Source: an uncultured SAR86 cluster bacterium (lineage in GTDB: Bacteria; Pseudomonadota; Gammaproteobacteria; Magnimaribacterales; D2472). From it: 52,273 nucleotides of DNA. Numbering within the stretch: the stretch's first letter is position 1; every line of letters begins with the position of its first letter. Below the pieces are notes generated by a model, which saw only the letters and a list, made by a program, of their open reading frames with translations, was not told where the DNA came from and did not search any database. The stretch is taken from contig CACMFH010000008.1 in NCBI GenBank assembly GCA_902612915.1, positions 1-52,273 on the forward strand, given 5' to 3'. This document shows positions 16,874 through 24,668 of this stretch, one piece after another. The position numbers and the translations under genes were made by a program.

Positions 16874-17296
16874 TTATTTCCAAGTCCCATATAAACTTCT
16901 TTCTTTTCTTCTCAGTCCGAAAGGACCAACAATAAAAATTGTAATTGGCTTAATGCCTGGCTCCAAGTCAACTCGGTGTAAGTTGTCAGCACTTCTAAAA
17001 CCTATATAAAATTTTCCACGCCATTTTTTTTCTTTTTTAACGTTTGTCTCCCAGTAACCTCCACTTAAAATAATTGTAATATATGGACAAGGATGATTAT
17101 GCAGTCCAATTCCATGATCATTATCAATAATGTGATGAATGAATATATTGAAAGGAAACCATTTTGGTCTTTTTCTAAATAGCAAATAATACCTGTGAGT
17201 CCATGGTTTAGCTAAGTGATATTCTGGGTGCGAAGGACCTCTGTCCAACACAACTCTTTTTCTTCCTAATTTCTCTAATATCTTAAGAAAAAACAT
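16874..17296 (-). CDS. Cupin-fold protein
   Basis: About 140 residues from the ATG at 17296. The core IDNDHGIGLHNHPCPYITIILSGGYWE is a cupin motif with His-rich metal-site spacing, and a second cupin-like half follows (NLHRVDLEPGIKPITIFIVG). Cupins bind a divalent metal and carry dioxygenase, isomerase or sensory roles; which applies here is not clear. A longer frame starts at TTG (17350) but has no signal or Shine-Dalgarno and runs close to the tRNA terminator, so I prefer the shorter form. It is convergent with the membrane-protein gene. Confidence 0.7.
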   Translation of the reverse strand: MFFLKILEKLGRKRVVLDRGPSHPEYHLAKPWTHRYYLLFRKRPKWFPFNIFIHHIIDNDHGIGLHNHPCPYITIILSGGYWETNVKKEKKWRGKFYIGFRSADNLHRVDLEPGIKPITIFIVGPFGLRRKERSLYGTWK

Positions 17297-17354
17297 ATAA
17301 ATAATAATGCCATAATCGTTTGTTAAAATAAATTTAATGCATGGACACAACGCT

Positions 17355-17382
17355 AATAAAAAAGCCCACTAGTGTGGGCTTT
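17355..17382 (-). terminator. Rho-independent terminator after tRNA-Glu
   Basis: AAAGCCCAC (17361-17369) pairs with GTGGGCTTT (17374-17382). On the minus strand the hairpin is followed by a T-run, extending through 17358. It lies about ten bases past the tRNA-Glu 3' end. Confidence 0.88.
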
Positions 17383-17391
17383 ATAGTAAAT

Positions 17392-17467
<76 letters not shown>

Positions 17468-17481
17468 AGGATAAAAAGTGT

Positions 17482-17509
17482 ATTATATGGAATCAATTAA
17501 GATTATCAA
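17482..17509 (-). promoter_or_regulatory. Sigma-70-type promoter for tRNA-Glu
   Basis: On the minus strand TTGATA (17504-17509) is followed after 16 bases by a perfect TATAAT (17482-17487). Transcription would start near 17475, about eight bases before the tRNA. It lies in the gap after the trmJ stop codon. Confidence 0.78.
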
Positions 17510-17516
17510 ATCAAAA

Positions 17517-18242
17517 TTATTTAATTTTTTTCTTAATTCCGGACAAAAAACCCCTCATAAAACTTGCTTCCATTTCATCAGGCTGAAGCCTTGTAAACAT
17601 CCTTTTAATTCGAGAAATAATTTTCTTGGGATTGTCTGGATCTATAACGTCAATATCTACAGCAGTTTCAATGAAGTGATCAATTAATCGTTGTAATTGA
17701 TCAGAATTAACTTCAGGATAATCTCTCCAATCTCTTTTCCTATCATCAGATGACGCTTTTAAAATTTCATAACAAATAATTTGAGCGGACATTGCTAAAT
17801 TAAGAACTGGATATTCAGGATTTGCAGGAATCTCAATAAGTTTATTTGCTTGTTCCAATTCTTCATTTGTAAGACCCCTATCCTCTTTTCCAAAAATTAT
17901 TGAAACTTCTTTTTTTGAATTAACTTCATTACAAATATCATTTGCAGCTTGCTCAGCATTCATTAGCGGCCACTGAATAGATCTATCTCTTGCAGATGTT
18001 GCATAGACAAAGGTGCTATCTTTAATAGCTTCTTTTATAGAATCAAAAATGATTGCATTTTCAAGAACATCAGTGGCATTACCAGCAAGTGCAGTTGACT
18101 CGCCAGATGGAAAAACTCTTGGGTTAACAAGCGATAATCTTTGCAATCCCATAGTCTTCATTGCTCGGGCTACAGAGCCAATATTTCCGGGATGAATAGT
18201 ATCAACTAAAACTATGTTTATTAAATTTGTTTCCAAAGTCAT
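17517..18242 (-). CDS. trmJ: tRNA Cm32/Um32 2'-O-methyltransferase TrmJ
   Basis: 241 residues from the ATG at 18242. SpoU-family motifs are clear: motif 1 HPGNIGSVARAMKTMGL, motif 2 IIFGKEDRGLTNEE, and motif 3 IPANPEYPVLNLAMSAQII, forming the knotted SAM-binding site. TrmJ methylates the ribose at position 32 of certain tRNAs. A longer frame begins 42 bases upstream, but it would overlap the divergent suhB start and lacks family similarity. The trmJ/suhB divergent pair is the same arrangement as in Escherichia coli. A GATAAT hexamer lies six bases before the ATG. Confidence 0.93.
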   Translation of the reverse strand: MTLETNLINIVLVDTIHPGNIGSVARAMKTMGLQRLSLVNPRVFPSGESTALAGNATDVLENAIIFDSIKEAIKDSTFVYATSARDRSIQWPLMNAEQAANDICNEVNSKKEVSIIFGKEDRGLTNEELEQANKLIEIPANPEYPVLNLAMSAQIICYEILKASSDDRKRDWRDYPEVNSDQLQRLIDHFIETAVDIDVIDPDNPKKIISRIKRMFTRLQPDEMEASFMRGFLSGIKKKIK

Positions 18243-18248
18243 ACAACT

Positions 18249-18271
18249 ATTATCCTCATTTCTATTACAAT
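18249..18271. promoter_or_regulatory. Back-to-back -10 elements between trmJ and suhB
   Basis: On the minus strand GATAAT (18249-18254) is separated by six bases from the trmJ ATG. On the plus strand TACAAT (18266-18271) is separated by six bases from the suhB ATG. Neither gene has a Shine-Dalgarno. The matched spacing suggests leaderless transcripts in both directions. Convincing -35 elements are not visible. Confidence 0.4.
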
Positions 18272-18277
18272 AGCGAC

Positions 18278-19066
18278 ATGTCAAAACAAGCTTTGTTAAA
18301 TATAAACCTTTTGGCTGCCCGTAAAGGAGCAGCAGAGTTAGAATTTGCTGTAAAAAAAGTCCACAGTTTAGATTCTTCTAAAGGAACTCCAGAAGGATAC
18401 ATTAAAGCAATTGAAAAAAGAGTAGAAGAATTAGTCTTTGAGGAAGTTATGAAATTCCAAAACGAAGATAATTTTTTAAGTATTCATAAAGGACACGTTG
18501 AAAATAACTCAAATGTTACATGGGTGCTAAAGCCAATTGATGGTGTTGAAAATTTTATTAACGGATATCCACACTTTTCAATTTCATTATGTTCAATGAT
18601 CGATCGTGAAATAACAACTGCTGTGGTCATAGACCCAATTAGAAGAGAAGAATTTTCAGCATCTGTAGGTGGTGGTGCAGACTTAAACAACAATAAAATT
18701 CGAGCAAGTAAGCAAAATACATTAGAAGACGCGATGCTATCTTTTAAGAAATCTAATAAAAATAGCGAATTCAATTTTGAAAAAGCCTACAAAGAACTCG
18801 CTAACCAAAATTTAAATATGCGTGAAAGCGGATGTCTTTCTCTAGATCTATCATACATTGGGGCGGGAAGATTGGATGGAGTTTGGGGTTACGATGTAAG
18901 TCTAATAGATTTTGCCGCAGGAGCTTTAATTGCTCAAGAAGGAGGTGCTTTGGCTAGCAATTTCAATGGAGACCCAAAGTTTTTAATGGAAAATAATATT
19001 ATTTCTGCAACATCAAAAATATATAAATCTATTCTGAAATCAATAAAGCCAAATTATACAAATTAA
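18278..19066 (+). CDS. suhB: SuhB, inositol-monophosphatase-family protein, metal site degenerate
   Basis: 262 residues, near the usual 267. The family fold is evident: WVLKPIDGVENFINGYPHFSISL, VVIDPIRREEF, RESGCLSLDLSYIGAGRLDG, and IDFAAGALIAQEGG. Several metal ligands are changed. The normal DPxDGTTNF reads KPIDGVENF, so the first Asp is Lys85 while Asp88 is kept. The usual Glu-Glu region upstream reads SIHKG. Asp211 in the last motif is kept. Phosphatase activity is therefore doubtful. In E. coli SuhB also binds NusA in rRNA antitermination, a role that does not need catalysis and could explain retention. The start at 18278 fits family length and sits next to trmJ. Confidence 0.9.
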   Translation: MSKQALLNINLLAARKGAAELEFAVKKVHSLDSSKGTPEGYIKAIEKRVEELVFEEVMKFQNEDNFLSIHKGHVENNSNVTWVLKPIDGVENFINGYPHFSISLCSMIDREITTAVVIDPIRREEFSASVGGGADLNNNKIRASKQNTLEDAMLSFKKSNKNSEFNFEKAYKELANQNLNMRESGCLSLDLSYIGAGRLDGVWGYDVSLIDFAAGALIAQEGGALASNFNGDPKFLMENNIISATSKIYKSILKSIKPNYTN

Positions 19067-19977
19067 GGCATTCCATCAAAGTCTGCACCTTCAGGTTCAG
19101 GAATTGCTAAATCATCTTGAGTTAATGTTAAAGACATTAACATATTTGCAACAACATATATCGAAGAGTAAGTACCTATCACAACCCCAATTATGAGGGC
19201 CAAACTAAAGCCTCTTATTAATTCTCCACCAAAAATGAACAGTGCAAATAATACAAGTAATGTAGTAAAAGATGTGACAAGGGTTCTTCCAAGCATTTGA
19301 TTAAGTGACAAATCAATCATATCCATAGGCTCCAAAACTCTCTCAGTTCTAAAATTTTCTCTTATTCTGTCTGATACAACTATGGTGTCATTAAGAGAAT
19401 AGCCTATTACTGCTAGCAGAGCAGCAAGGACTGTTAGATCAAAATCCCATGAAAACAATGAAAATATACCTAGAATTATTACTACGTCATGTGCCAAAGC
19501 AGTCACAGCTCCCAGTGCAAACTTATATTGAAATCTAAAAGCAACATACATTAGTATCATGAATAGTGCCACTATCATTCCTAGACCACCCTGATCTCTT
19601 AATTCATCTCCAACTTGTGGGCCAACAAATTCGACTCTTTTAAGCTCAATAGGAATTTCTTGATCGCTTAAAATATTAAATATACTTTCTCCAACAGAAC
19701 TATTACCACTTTGATCAGCAACTTTAATTAAAACGTCTAAATTGGTTCCAAAATTTACAACTTGTGAGTCAGGATATCCATTGTTATCAAGTTCATTTCT
19801 TATTGATTCAAGAGAAACGGGAGATTCATAAGATACCTCAATCAAAGTTCCTCCACTAAAATCAAGGCCTAGACTTAAACCTCTTAAACCTAAAGATACG
19901 CATGATATAAGAAATAAAGTAATTGAAATAAGCCCAGCTATTTTCCTAAACTTCATAAATTTAAATCTAATATCCAT
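19063..19977 (-). CDS. secF: Protein translocase accessory subunit SecF
   Basis: 304 residues with six membrane segments. The N-terminal segment is followed by LGLDFSGGTLIEVSYE. Later come FVGPQVGDELRDQGGLGMI and the conserved ALLAVIGYSLNDTIVVSDRIREN, the SecF signature. SecF works with SecD and YajC at SecYEG, using the proton gradient to complete export. The start shares one base with the secD stop (TAATG), giving translational coupling. The end overlaps convergent suhB by four bases. Confidence 0.97.
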   Translation of the reverse strand: MDIRFKFMKFRKIAGLISITLFLISCVSLGLRGLSLGLDFSGGTLIEVSYESPVSLESIRNELDNNGYPDSQVVNFGTNLDVLIKVADQSGNSSVGESIFNILSDQEIPIELKRVEFVGPQVGDELRDQGGLGMIVALFMILMYVAFRFQYKFALGAVTALAHDVVIILGIFSLFSWDFDLTVLAALLAVIGYSLNDTIVVSDRIRENFRTERVLEPMDMIDLSLNQMLGRTLVTSFTTLLVLFALFIFGGELIRGFSLALIIGVVIGTYSSIYVVANMLMSLTLTQDDLAIPEPEGADFDGMP

Positions 19978-21833
19978 TATATTTTTAGTTCCTGAATATT
20001 TTTATTACCGTAGACAAGATTAACCATCGCTCTTGTGCACATAATTGCTGTAAACATTGAAGTAACAATTCCAATTGACAGAGTAATTGCAAAGCCTTTT
20101 ACAGGACCAGTTCCAATAATATATAAAATCAGCGCAGTAATTAATGTAGTAACATTCGCATCAAAAATTGTTACAAAAGCCCTAGAAAAACCATCTCTTA
20201 TTGCTGACTGTGGATCTTTTTCTTTTAACTCTTCTCGAATACGCGAGAATATCAGCACATTTGCATCCACTGCCATACCAACAGTTAAAACAATGCCTGC
20301 CATGCCTGGTAAAGTTAAAGAAGCTCCTAATAGAGACATTATTCCTGTGATTAAAACTAAGTTTAGAATTAGAGAAATATTAGCTGCAATACCAAAAACT
20401 CTGTAATAAAAAATCATGAAAAGAACTACTAATGCAAAACCAATAACAATAGATTTCATTCCTAATTCAATATTTTCTTTACCTAAGCTGGGTCCAACAG
20501 TTCTTTCCTCTACAAATTTCATAGGAGCTGCAAGTGCTCCTGCTCTTAGTAGTAAAGCTAATTCACTTGCTTCAGCTGGAGAGCCAACGCCGGTAATCCT
20601 GAAGCTTGTTCCCAATACAGCCTGAACGGTTGCAAGGCTAATTATATTTTTTTCGATGTAAGAAGTTTGCTCGATAACTGACTCACCTATTTCATTAGTT
20701 ACTAACTCTGATTTAGTTTTTTGTTCTACAAATAAAACACCTAAACGTCTTCCAATATTTCCAGAGGTTGCCTTTTGCATTGCACGACCCCCTTCCATAT
20801 CAAGAGTTATATTGACTTGAGCAAATCCACTTTCATCAAATCCTGTATTTGCATTGGTAACTCTATCGCCAGCAACAATAACAGACCTTTCCAAGAAAGC
20901 TGTTTGAAACTCGTTTTCTTTGAAATTAAATTCCTCTTTTCTTAATGGTGAGGTCCTTGAGTTAGCTTCCATTCTAAATTCAAGATTTGCAGTCTTACCT
21001 ATTATTTTTTTAGCTGCTGTTGGATCCTGAACTCCTGGTAATTGAACAACAATTCTGTTGCCACCTTGTCTTTGCACTATCGGTTCTGATACTCCTAATT
21101 CATTAACCCTATTTCTTAAAGTAATTAAGTTCTGTCCAACTGCATAGTCTCTAATTTCCCTTAGTGCTATATCAGAATATTCAAGCATTAAAACATCTGA
21201 GCTTGGTCTTTCAGTAATGATGTACTGAACACCATTTATAACTGGGCTATCATCTCTAAATTTTTTTAAACCTTTGTTATAACTTTGATTATCACTAAAT
21301 TTAAAATGAAGCTTTAAATCCTTAATTGAAGATTCATCAAATTTTATTCTCTCTTCTTTAAAGGTTTTTCTATAGGTTTCTAAAAGCAATTCAAGCCTGC
21401 CTTGCTGAGCTGTTTCAATATCTACTTCTAGTAAAAAATGAACTCCACCAGATAAATCAAGACCAAGTTTTACAGGATTGGCTCCAAGATCTTTTAACCA
21501 TTGAGGAGTTGCTGGCTCTAAAAATAAAGCAATTATTACTTTATCTAATAGAGCATTTTGCAATACTGTTTTTGAACTTAGCTGAGTATCAACATCATTA
21601 AACTTGATAACAATCTTATTTTCTCTTAAAAAAATGTCTTCATAATCAGTTTTAGATTCTTCAAGTATGTTTTCTAAGTCATTTAATAGCGATTGATCTG
21701 CTGACCTACCTGAATCTGTATAAGCAACTTGAATAGATGGTTGTGTGGGATACAAATTTGGAAGTGCATAAAGTGATCCAACTATCAATACGACTAAAAT
21801 TAGCAAATATTGATATATGGAAAATTTATTCAC
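19977..21833 (-). CDS. secD: Protein translocase accessory subunit SecD
   Basis: 618 residues, a normal length. It has an N-terminal membrane segment, the D1 motif LGLDLSGGVHFLLEVD, a large periplasmic region with NRVNELGVSEPIVQRQGGNRIVVQLPGV, and five C-terminal membrane segments with GMAVDANVLIFSRIREEL. With SecF it forms the proton-driven accessory complex of the Sec translocase. It follows yajC after four bases and is directly coupled to secF. Confidence 0.97.
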   Translation of the reverse strand: MNKFSIYQYLLILVVLIVGSLYALPNLYPTQPSIQVAYTDSGRSADQSLLNDLENILEESKTDYEDIFLRENKIVIKFNDVDTQLSSKTVLQNALLDKVIIALFLEPATPQWLKDLGANPVKLGLDLSGGVHFLLEVDIETAQQGRLELLLETYRKTFKEERIKFDESSIKDLKLHFKFSDNQSYNKGLKKFRDDSPVINGVQYIITERPSSDVLMLEYSDIALREIRDYAVGQNLITLRNRVNELGVSEPIVQRQGGNRIVVQLPGVQDPTAAKKIIGKTANLEFRMEANSRTSPLRKEEFNFKENEFQTAFLERSVIVAGDRVTNANTGFDESGFAQVNITLDMEGGRAMQKATSGNIGRRLGVLFVEQKTKSELVTNEIGESVIEQTSYIEKNIISLATVQAVLGTSFRITGVGSPAEASELALLLRAGALAAPMKFVEERTVGPSLGKENIELGMKSIVIGFALVVLFMIFYYRVFGIAANISLILNLVLITGIMSLLGASLTLPGMAGIVLTVGMAVDANVLIFSRIREELKEKDPQSAIRDGFSRAFVTIFDANVTTLITALILYIIGTGPVKGFAITLSIGIVTSMFTAIMCTRAMVNLVYGNKNIQELKI

Positions 21834-21837
21834 TTAA

Positions 21838-22134
21838 CTACTTAATTGATTCTATGGTGCCTTTTGGCAAGATGTTTGCTATTGCTGATCTTTGAAGTTT
21901 AAAAACAACATTTTCACTTACTTCAAGAGATACATACTCTCCTTTAATAGCTTTAACCTTTCCAATTATTCCACTTGCTGCAATTACTTCAGCTCCAATC
22001 TCTAATTTAGAAAGCATTTCGTTGATTTCTTTGTTTCTTTTATTTTGTGGTCTGATTATTACTATATACATGAATAATAGTAAAAACCCTAAAAAAATTA
22101 GTGGTGAAAAAAGTGATGGTGCTGCGCCTTCCAT
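21838..22134 (-). CDS. yajC: Sec translocon accessory protein YajC
   Basis: 98 residues: one membrane segment (LIFLGFLLLFMYIVII) followed by the diagnostic RPQNKRNKE and a small soluble domain (GAEVIAASGIIGKVKAI). YajC associates with SecDF. It lies between tgt (8-base gap) and secD in the common tgt-yajC-secD-secF order. Confidence 0.95.
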   Translation of the reverse strand: MEGAAPSLFSPLIFLGFLLLFMYIVIIRPQNKRNKEINEMLSKLEIGAEVIAASGIIGKVKAIKGEYVSLEVSENVVFKLQRSAIANILPKGTIESIK

Positions 22135-22142
22135 AATTTATC

Positions 22143-23258
22143 CTATATTGGCCCGTCGGGCATATCTAAATTTCGTTTATTATAAAAGTCTTTTATGAAC
22201 TTCGCGAATAAATTATCTTTTATTGCGTTTCTAATATCATTCATTAATGACTGGTAATAAGAAATATTATGATAAGAAGCCAACATTGCTCCAAGCATTT
22301 CATTAGTTCTATGTAAATGATTAAGGTATGCCCTGCTGTAATTTTGAGATACTTTATTATTACAATTCACATCTATAGGCTCATCACAGTCTTTATATTC
22401 TGCATTTCTAATATTTATTACGCCTTCAGAGGTAAATAATTGTCCGTTCCTAGCATTTCTTGTTGGGAGGACACAATCAAACATATCAATCCCATACCTT
22501 ACAGCTTCAACAATATCCTCAGGAGTGCCAACACCCATCAGATATCTTGGTTTATCCTCGGGCAACTTATCACACATAAACTCTAATATTTCAGTTTTCT
22601 CCTGTTTGGATTCACCTACACTTAATCCACCAAGTGCAATTCCATCGAAATCAATTTCAATTAATTTGTTTAGAGACTCTTCTCTTAAATCTTTGAACAT
22701 GCCTCCCTGTACAATTCCAAATAATGCTGCGTTAGATTTATGCGCAGCTTTGCATCTTTTTGCCCATCTCATAGAAAGTTCCATTGATTTTTTTGCTTCT
22801 TCATAAGTTGAAGGATAATCAGTGCACTCGTCAAATACCATAATAATATCTGAGCCAAGATTCTCCTGAATCATAATTGAATCTTCAGGTCGCATGAAAA
22901 TTTTTTTACCATCATATGGAGAACTGAACTTAACACCATCTTCAGAAATTTTAGCCAAATCGCCAAGGCTCCATACCTGGAATCCTCCTGAGTCAGTAAG
23001 AATAGGTTTGTCCCAATTAATAAATTTATGCAGTCCACCTATATTCTTAATTAATTCATCGCCAGGCCTCAGCATAAGATGGAAAGTATTTCCAAGGATA
23101 ATCTCTGAACCAGTCTCATATAAGTCTTCTACAGTTAAGCCTTTTACAGTCCCATTAGTGCCAACTGGCATAAATGCTGGCGTATTGATTTTGCCATTTG
23201 ATAGTTGTATTTCAGACGCTCTTGCAAAATTGGCTGTATTTTTAGTTTTAAACTTCAT
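22143..23258 (-). CDS. tgt: Queuine tRNA-guanine transglycosylase with incomplete zinc site
   Basis: 371 residues. It exchanges guanine at position 34 of GUN-anticodon tRNAs for the queuosine precursor preQ1. Catalytic regions are intact: LTDSGGFQVWSLG with the general-base Asp, and MFDCVLPTRNARNG with the nucleophile Asp. The structural zinc site is not. E. coli-type CDCYTC before RNYSRAYL is here CNNKVS: Cys299 remains but the second and third cysteines are Asn301 and Ser304. The later His in ASYHNISYYQ is kept. It overlaps the end of queA by 11 bases and belongs to queA-tgt-yajC-secD-secF. Confidence 0.95.
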   Translation of the reverse strand: MKFKTKNTANFARASEIQLSNGKINTPAFMPVGTNGTVKGLTVEDLYETGSEIILGNTFHLMLRPGDELIKNIGGLHKFINWDKPILTDSGGFQVWSLGDLAKISEDGVKFSSPYDGKKIFMRPEDSIMIQENLGSDIIMVFDECTDYPSTYEEAKKSMELSMRWAKRCKAAHKSNAALFGIVQGGMFKDLREESLNKLIEIDFDGIALGGLSVGESKQEKTEILEFMCDKLPEDKPRYLMGVGTPEDIVEAVRYGIDMFDCVLPTRNARNGQLFTSEGVINIRNAEYKDCDEPIDVNCNNKVSQNYSRAYLNHLHRTNEMLGAMLASYHNISYYQSLMNDIRNAIKDNLFAKFIKDFYNKRNLDMPDGPI

Positions 23259-24261
23259 TTTTTTTTAAAAGCATAGCATCCCCATAAGATAAGAACCTAT
23301 ATTTCTCTTGAACTGCGATATCGTATATTTTTTTTGTATTTTCAAAACCAATAAATGCGGAAACTAACATTAATAAAGATGATTTAGGTAAATGAAAATT
23401 TGTTATCAGCATATCTACTGCCTTGAATTCAAAACCTGGATATATAAATAAATCTGTATAATCTTTGTAACCTTTTTCTTCGATAAATGCAGTTTCTAAA
23501 GCTCTAAGAGTTGTTGTTCCAACAGCAAAAATCTTTTTACCATTATTTTTAGCTTGTTTAACTTTATCCACGATCTCATCATTCACTTCAACAAACTCTT
23601 TATGAATTTTGTGATCTTGGATATTTTCAGCTTTAACAGGCTGAAATGTTCCTGCCCCCACACTCAAATTAATAGAAATAATATCAACTCCAATATTTTT
23701 TATTTTTTCAAGTAACTCATTATCAAAATGTAAGCCTGCTGTTGGAGCAGCAACTGAATTTTGAAAATCTTTATTTTCATATACGGTCGCGTATCTTTTT
23801 TTATCTATTTCTTCATCATGTCTTTTAATATATGGAGGTAATGGAACATGTCCAATATCGTTAAAAATAACAGATGGCGATTGAACAAATTGAACAACAA
23901 AAAAGTTATCTTTGCGGTCAATGCATTTTGCCTCATATTGATCAAAGAACATTTTAGTTCCTGCTTTAGGAGGATTCCCTGATCGAATTTGAACTAAAGC
24001 ATTATTATCATCTAACTCCCTTTCAAGCATTAGCTCAATTAAGCCACCGGATTCTTTCTTTCCATAAATTCTTGCAGGTATTACAGAAGTATTATTATTT
24101 ATCAGTAAATCTCCTTCATCAAAATAATTTGTTATATCCTGAAATGTTCTATGTTCAACTTCATTTAGTCTAACTAAAAGACGACTCGAACTTCTTGAAT
24201 CAGTTGGGTAATGAGCGATTAGCTCATCTGGTAATTCGTAATCGAAATCAGACGTTTTCAT
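23248..24261 (-). CDS. queA: S-adenosylmethionine:tRNA ribosyltransferase-isomerase QueA
   Basis: 337 residues from the ATG at 24261. It begins KTSDFDYELPDELIAHYP and includes PPYIKRHDEEIDKKRYATVY, AAPTAGLHFD and TTTLRALE, all QueA hallmarks. QueA transfers and rearranges the ribosyl group of SAM onto preQ1-tRNA to make epoxyqueuosine. A 28-residue upstream extension is open but would run through the divergent tRNA-Leu, so it is rejected. A weak promoter, TTGTAG-17-TAAAAT on the minus strand, ends eight bases before the ATG. First gene of the queuosine-Sec operon. Confidence 0.95.
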   Translation of the reverse strand: MKTSDFDYELPDELIAHYPTDSRSSSRLLVRLNEVEHRTFQDITNYFDEGDLLINNNTSVIPARIYGKKESGGLIELMLERELDDNNALVQIRSGNPPKAGTKMFFDQYEAKCIDRKDNFFVVQFVQSPSVIFNDIGHVPLPPYIKRHDEEIDKKRYATVYENKDFQNSVAAPTAGLHFDNELLEKIKNIGVDIISINLSVGAGTFQPVKAENIQDHKIHKEFVEVNDEIVDKVKQAKNNGKKIFAVGTTTLRALETAFIEEKGYKDYTDLFIYPGFEFKAVDMLITNFHLPKSSLLMLVSAFIGFENTKKIYDIAVQEKYRFLSYGDAMLLKKNEV

Positions 24262-24308
24262 GTTGGCTGATTTTAAAATAGATAATACTTGGCTACAATG
24301 CTCGTCGA

Positions 24309-24393
24309 GCCCCATTGGCGGAATTGGTAGACGCGCGCGATTCAAAATCGCGTTCCTTCGGGAGTATCTGTTCGACTCAGATATGGGGCACCA
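24309..24393 (+). tRNA. tRNA-Leu (anticodon CAA)
   Basis: 85 bases on the plus strand. The acceptor arm pairs GCCCCAT with ATGGGGC, and the D-arm is GGCGGAATTGGTAGACGC. The anticodon stem CGCGA/TCGCG encloses TTCAAAA, giving anticodon CAA. The long variable arm (TTCCTTCGGGAG) is typical of tRNA-Leu. ACCA is encoded at 24390-24393. TACAAT at 24294-24299 is the likely -10. It is divergent from queA. Confidence 0.97.
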
Positions 24394-24540
24394 ATCTAAT
24401 AAGAGTAAAAAATATATAAATATATCGCATTTAAAATGATTATAAGTTTGTTATAAATTAAATCAAAAATATATTAATTAGTAGTAAAACTACAAAATAT
24501 ACACATAAAAAATACTGTAAAAATAACAAAAAATATAAAT

Positions 24541-24570
24541 TTGACTTTATTTATATTTTTTTTGTTAAAT
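24541..24570 (+). promoter_or_regulatory. Promoter of the cupredoxin lipoprotein gene
   Basis: TTGACT (24541-24546) is followed after 18 bases by TTAAAT (24565-24570). Transcription would begin near 24577, leaving a leader of about 92 bases before the ATG at 24669. The region from 24394 to here, after tRNA-Leu, is very AT-rich and shows no gene. Confidence 0.55.
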
Positions 24571-24587
24571 ACACTACATCAAGTCGC

Positions 24588-24650
24588 TTTGCCATAAATT
24601 TGGTTAGTTTGGGCACAAACTTTTCTTACATTTTATGGACGCCCGGCAAA
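24588..24650 (+). promoter_or_regulatory. Candidate structured 5' leader RNA ahead of lipoprotein gene
   Basis: TTTG (24588-24591) pairs with CAAA (24647-24650), and CCATAAA (24592-24598) pairs with TTTATGG (24632-24638), leaving an 8-base bulge, ACGCCCGG, on the 3' side. Inside, AGTTTG (24606-24611) pairs with CAAACT (24616-24621) around GGCA. The loop GGC(A) is complementary to GCC in the bulge, so a pseudoknot is possible. The GC-rich bulge stands out in AT-rich DNA. AAGGAG (24658-24663) follows eight bases later, well placed for control of translation. It matches no riboswitch consensus that I recognise. Confidence 0.45.
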
Positions 24651-24668
24651 TGAACTTAAGGAGAAATT

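Noticed and set aside
20035-20406. Long plus-strand open frames opposite secD, tgt and other minus-strand genes
   Set aside because: They mirror well-identified genes on the opposite strand and show no domain or start signal of their own.
24262-24345. Upstream extension of queA
   Set aside because: It would translate antisense through tRNA-Leu and adds residues not found in QueA; the ATG at 24261 fits the family start.
24588-24650. Known riboswitch class (c-di-GMP-I, SAM, preQ1, fluoride) in the lipoprotein leader
   Set aside because: Some short strings resemble c-di-GMP-I elements but the conserved order and tetraloop-receptor pattern are absent, so no known class is claimed.
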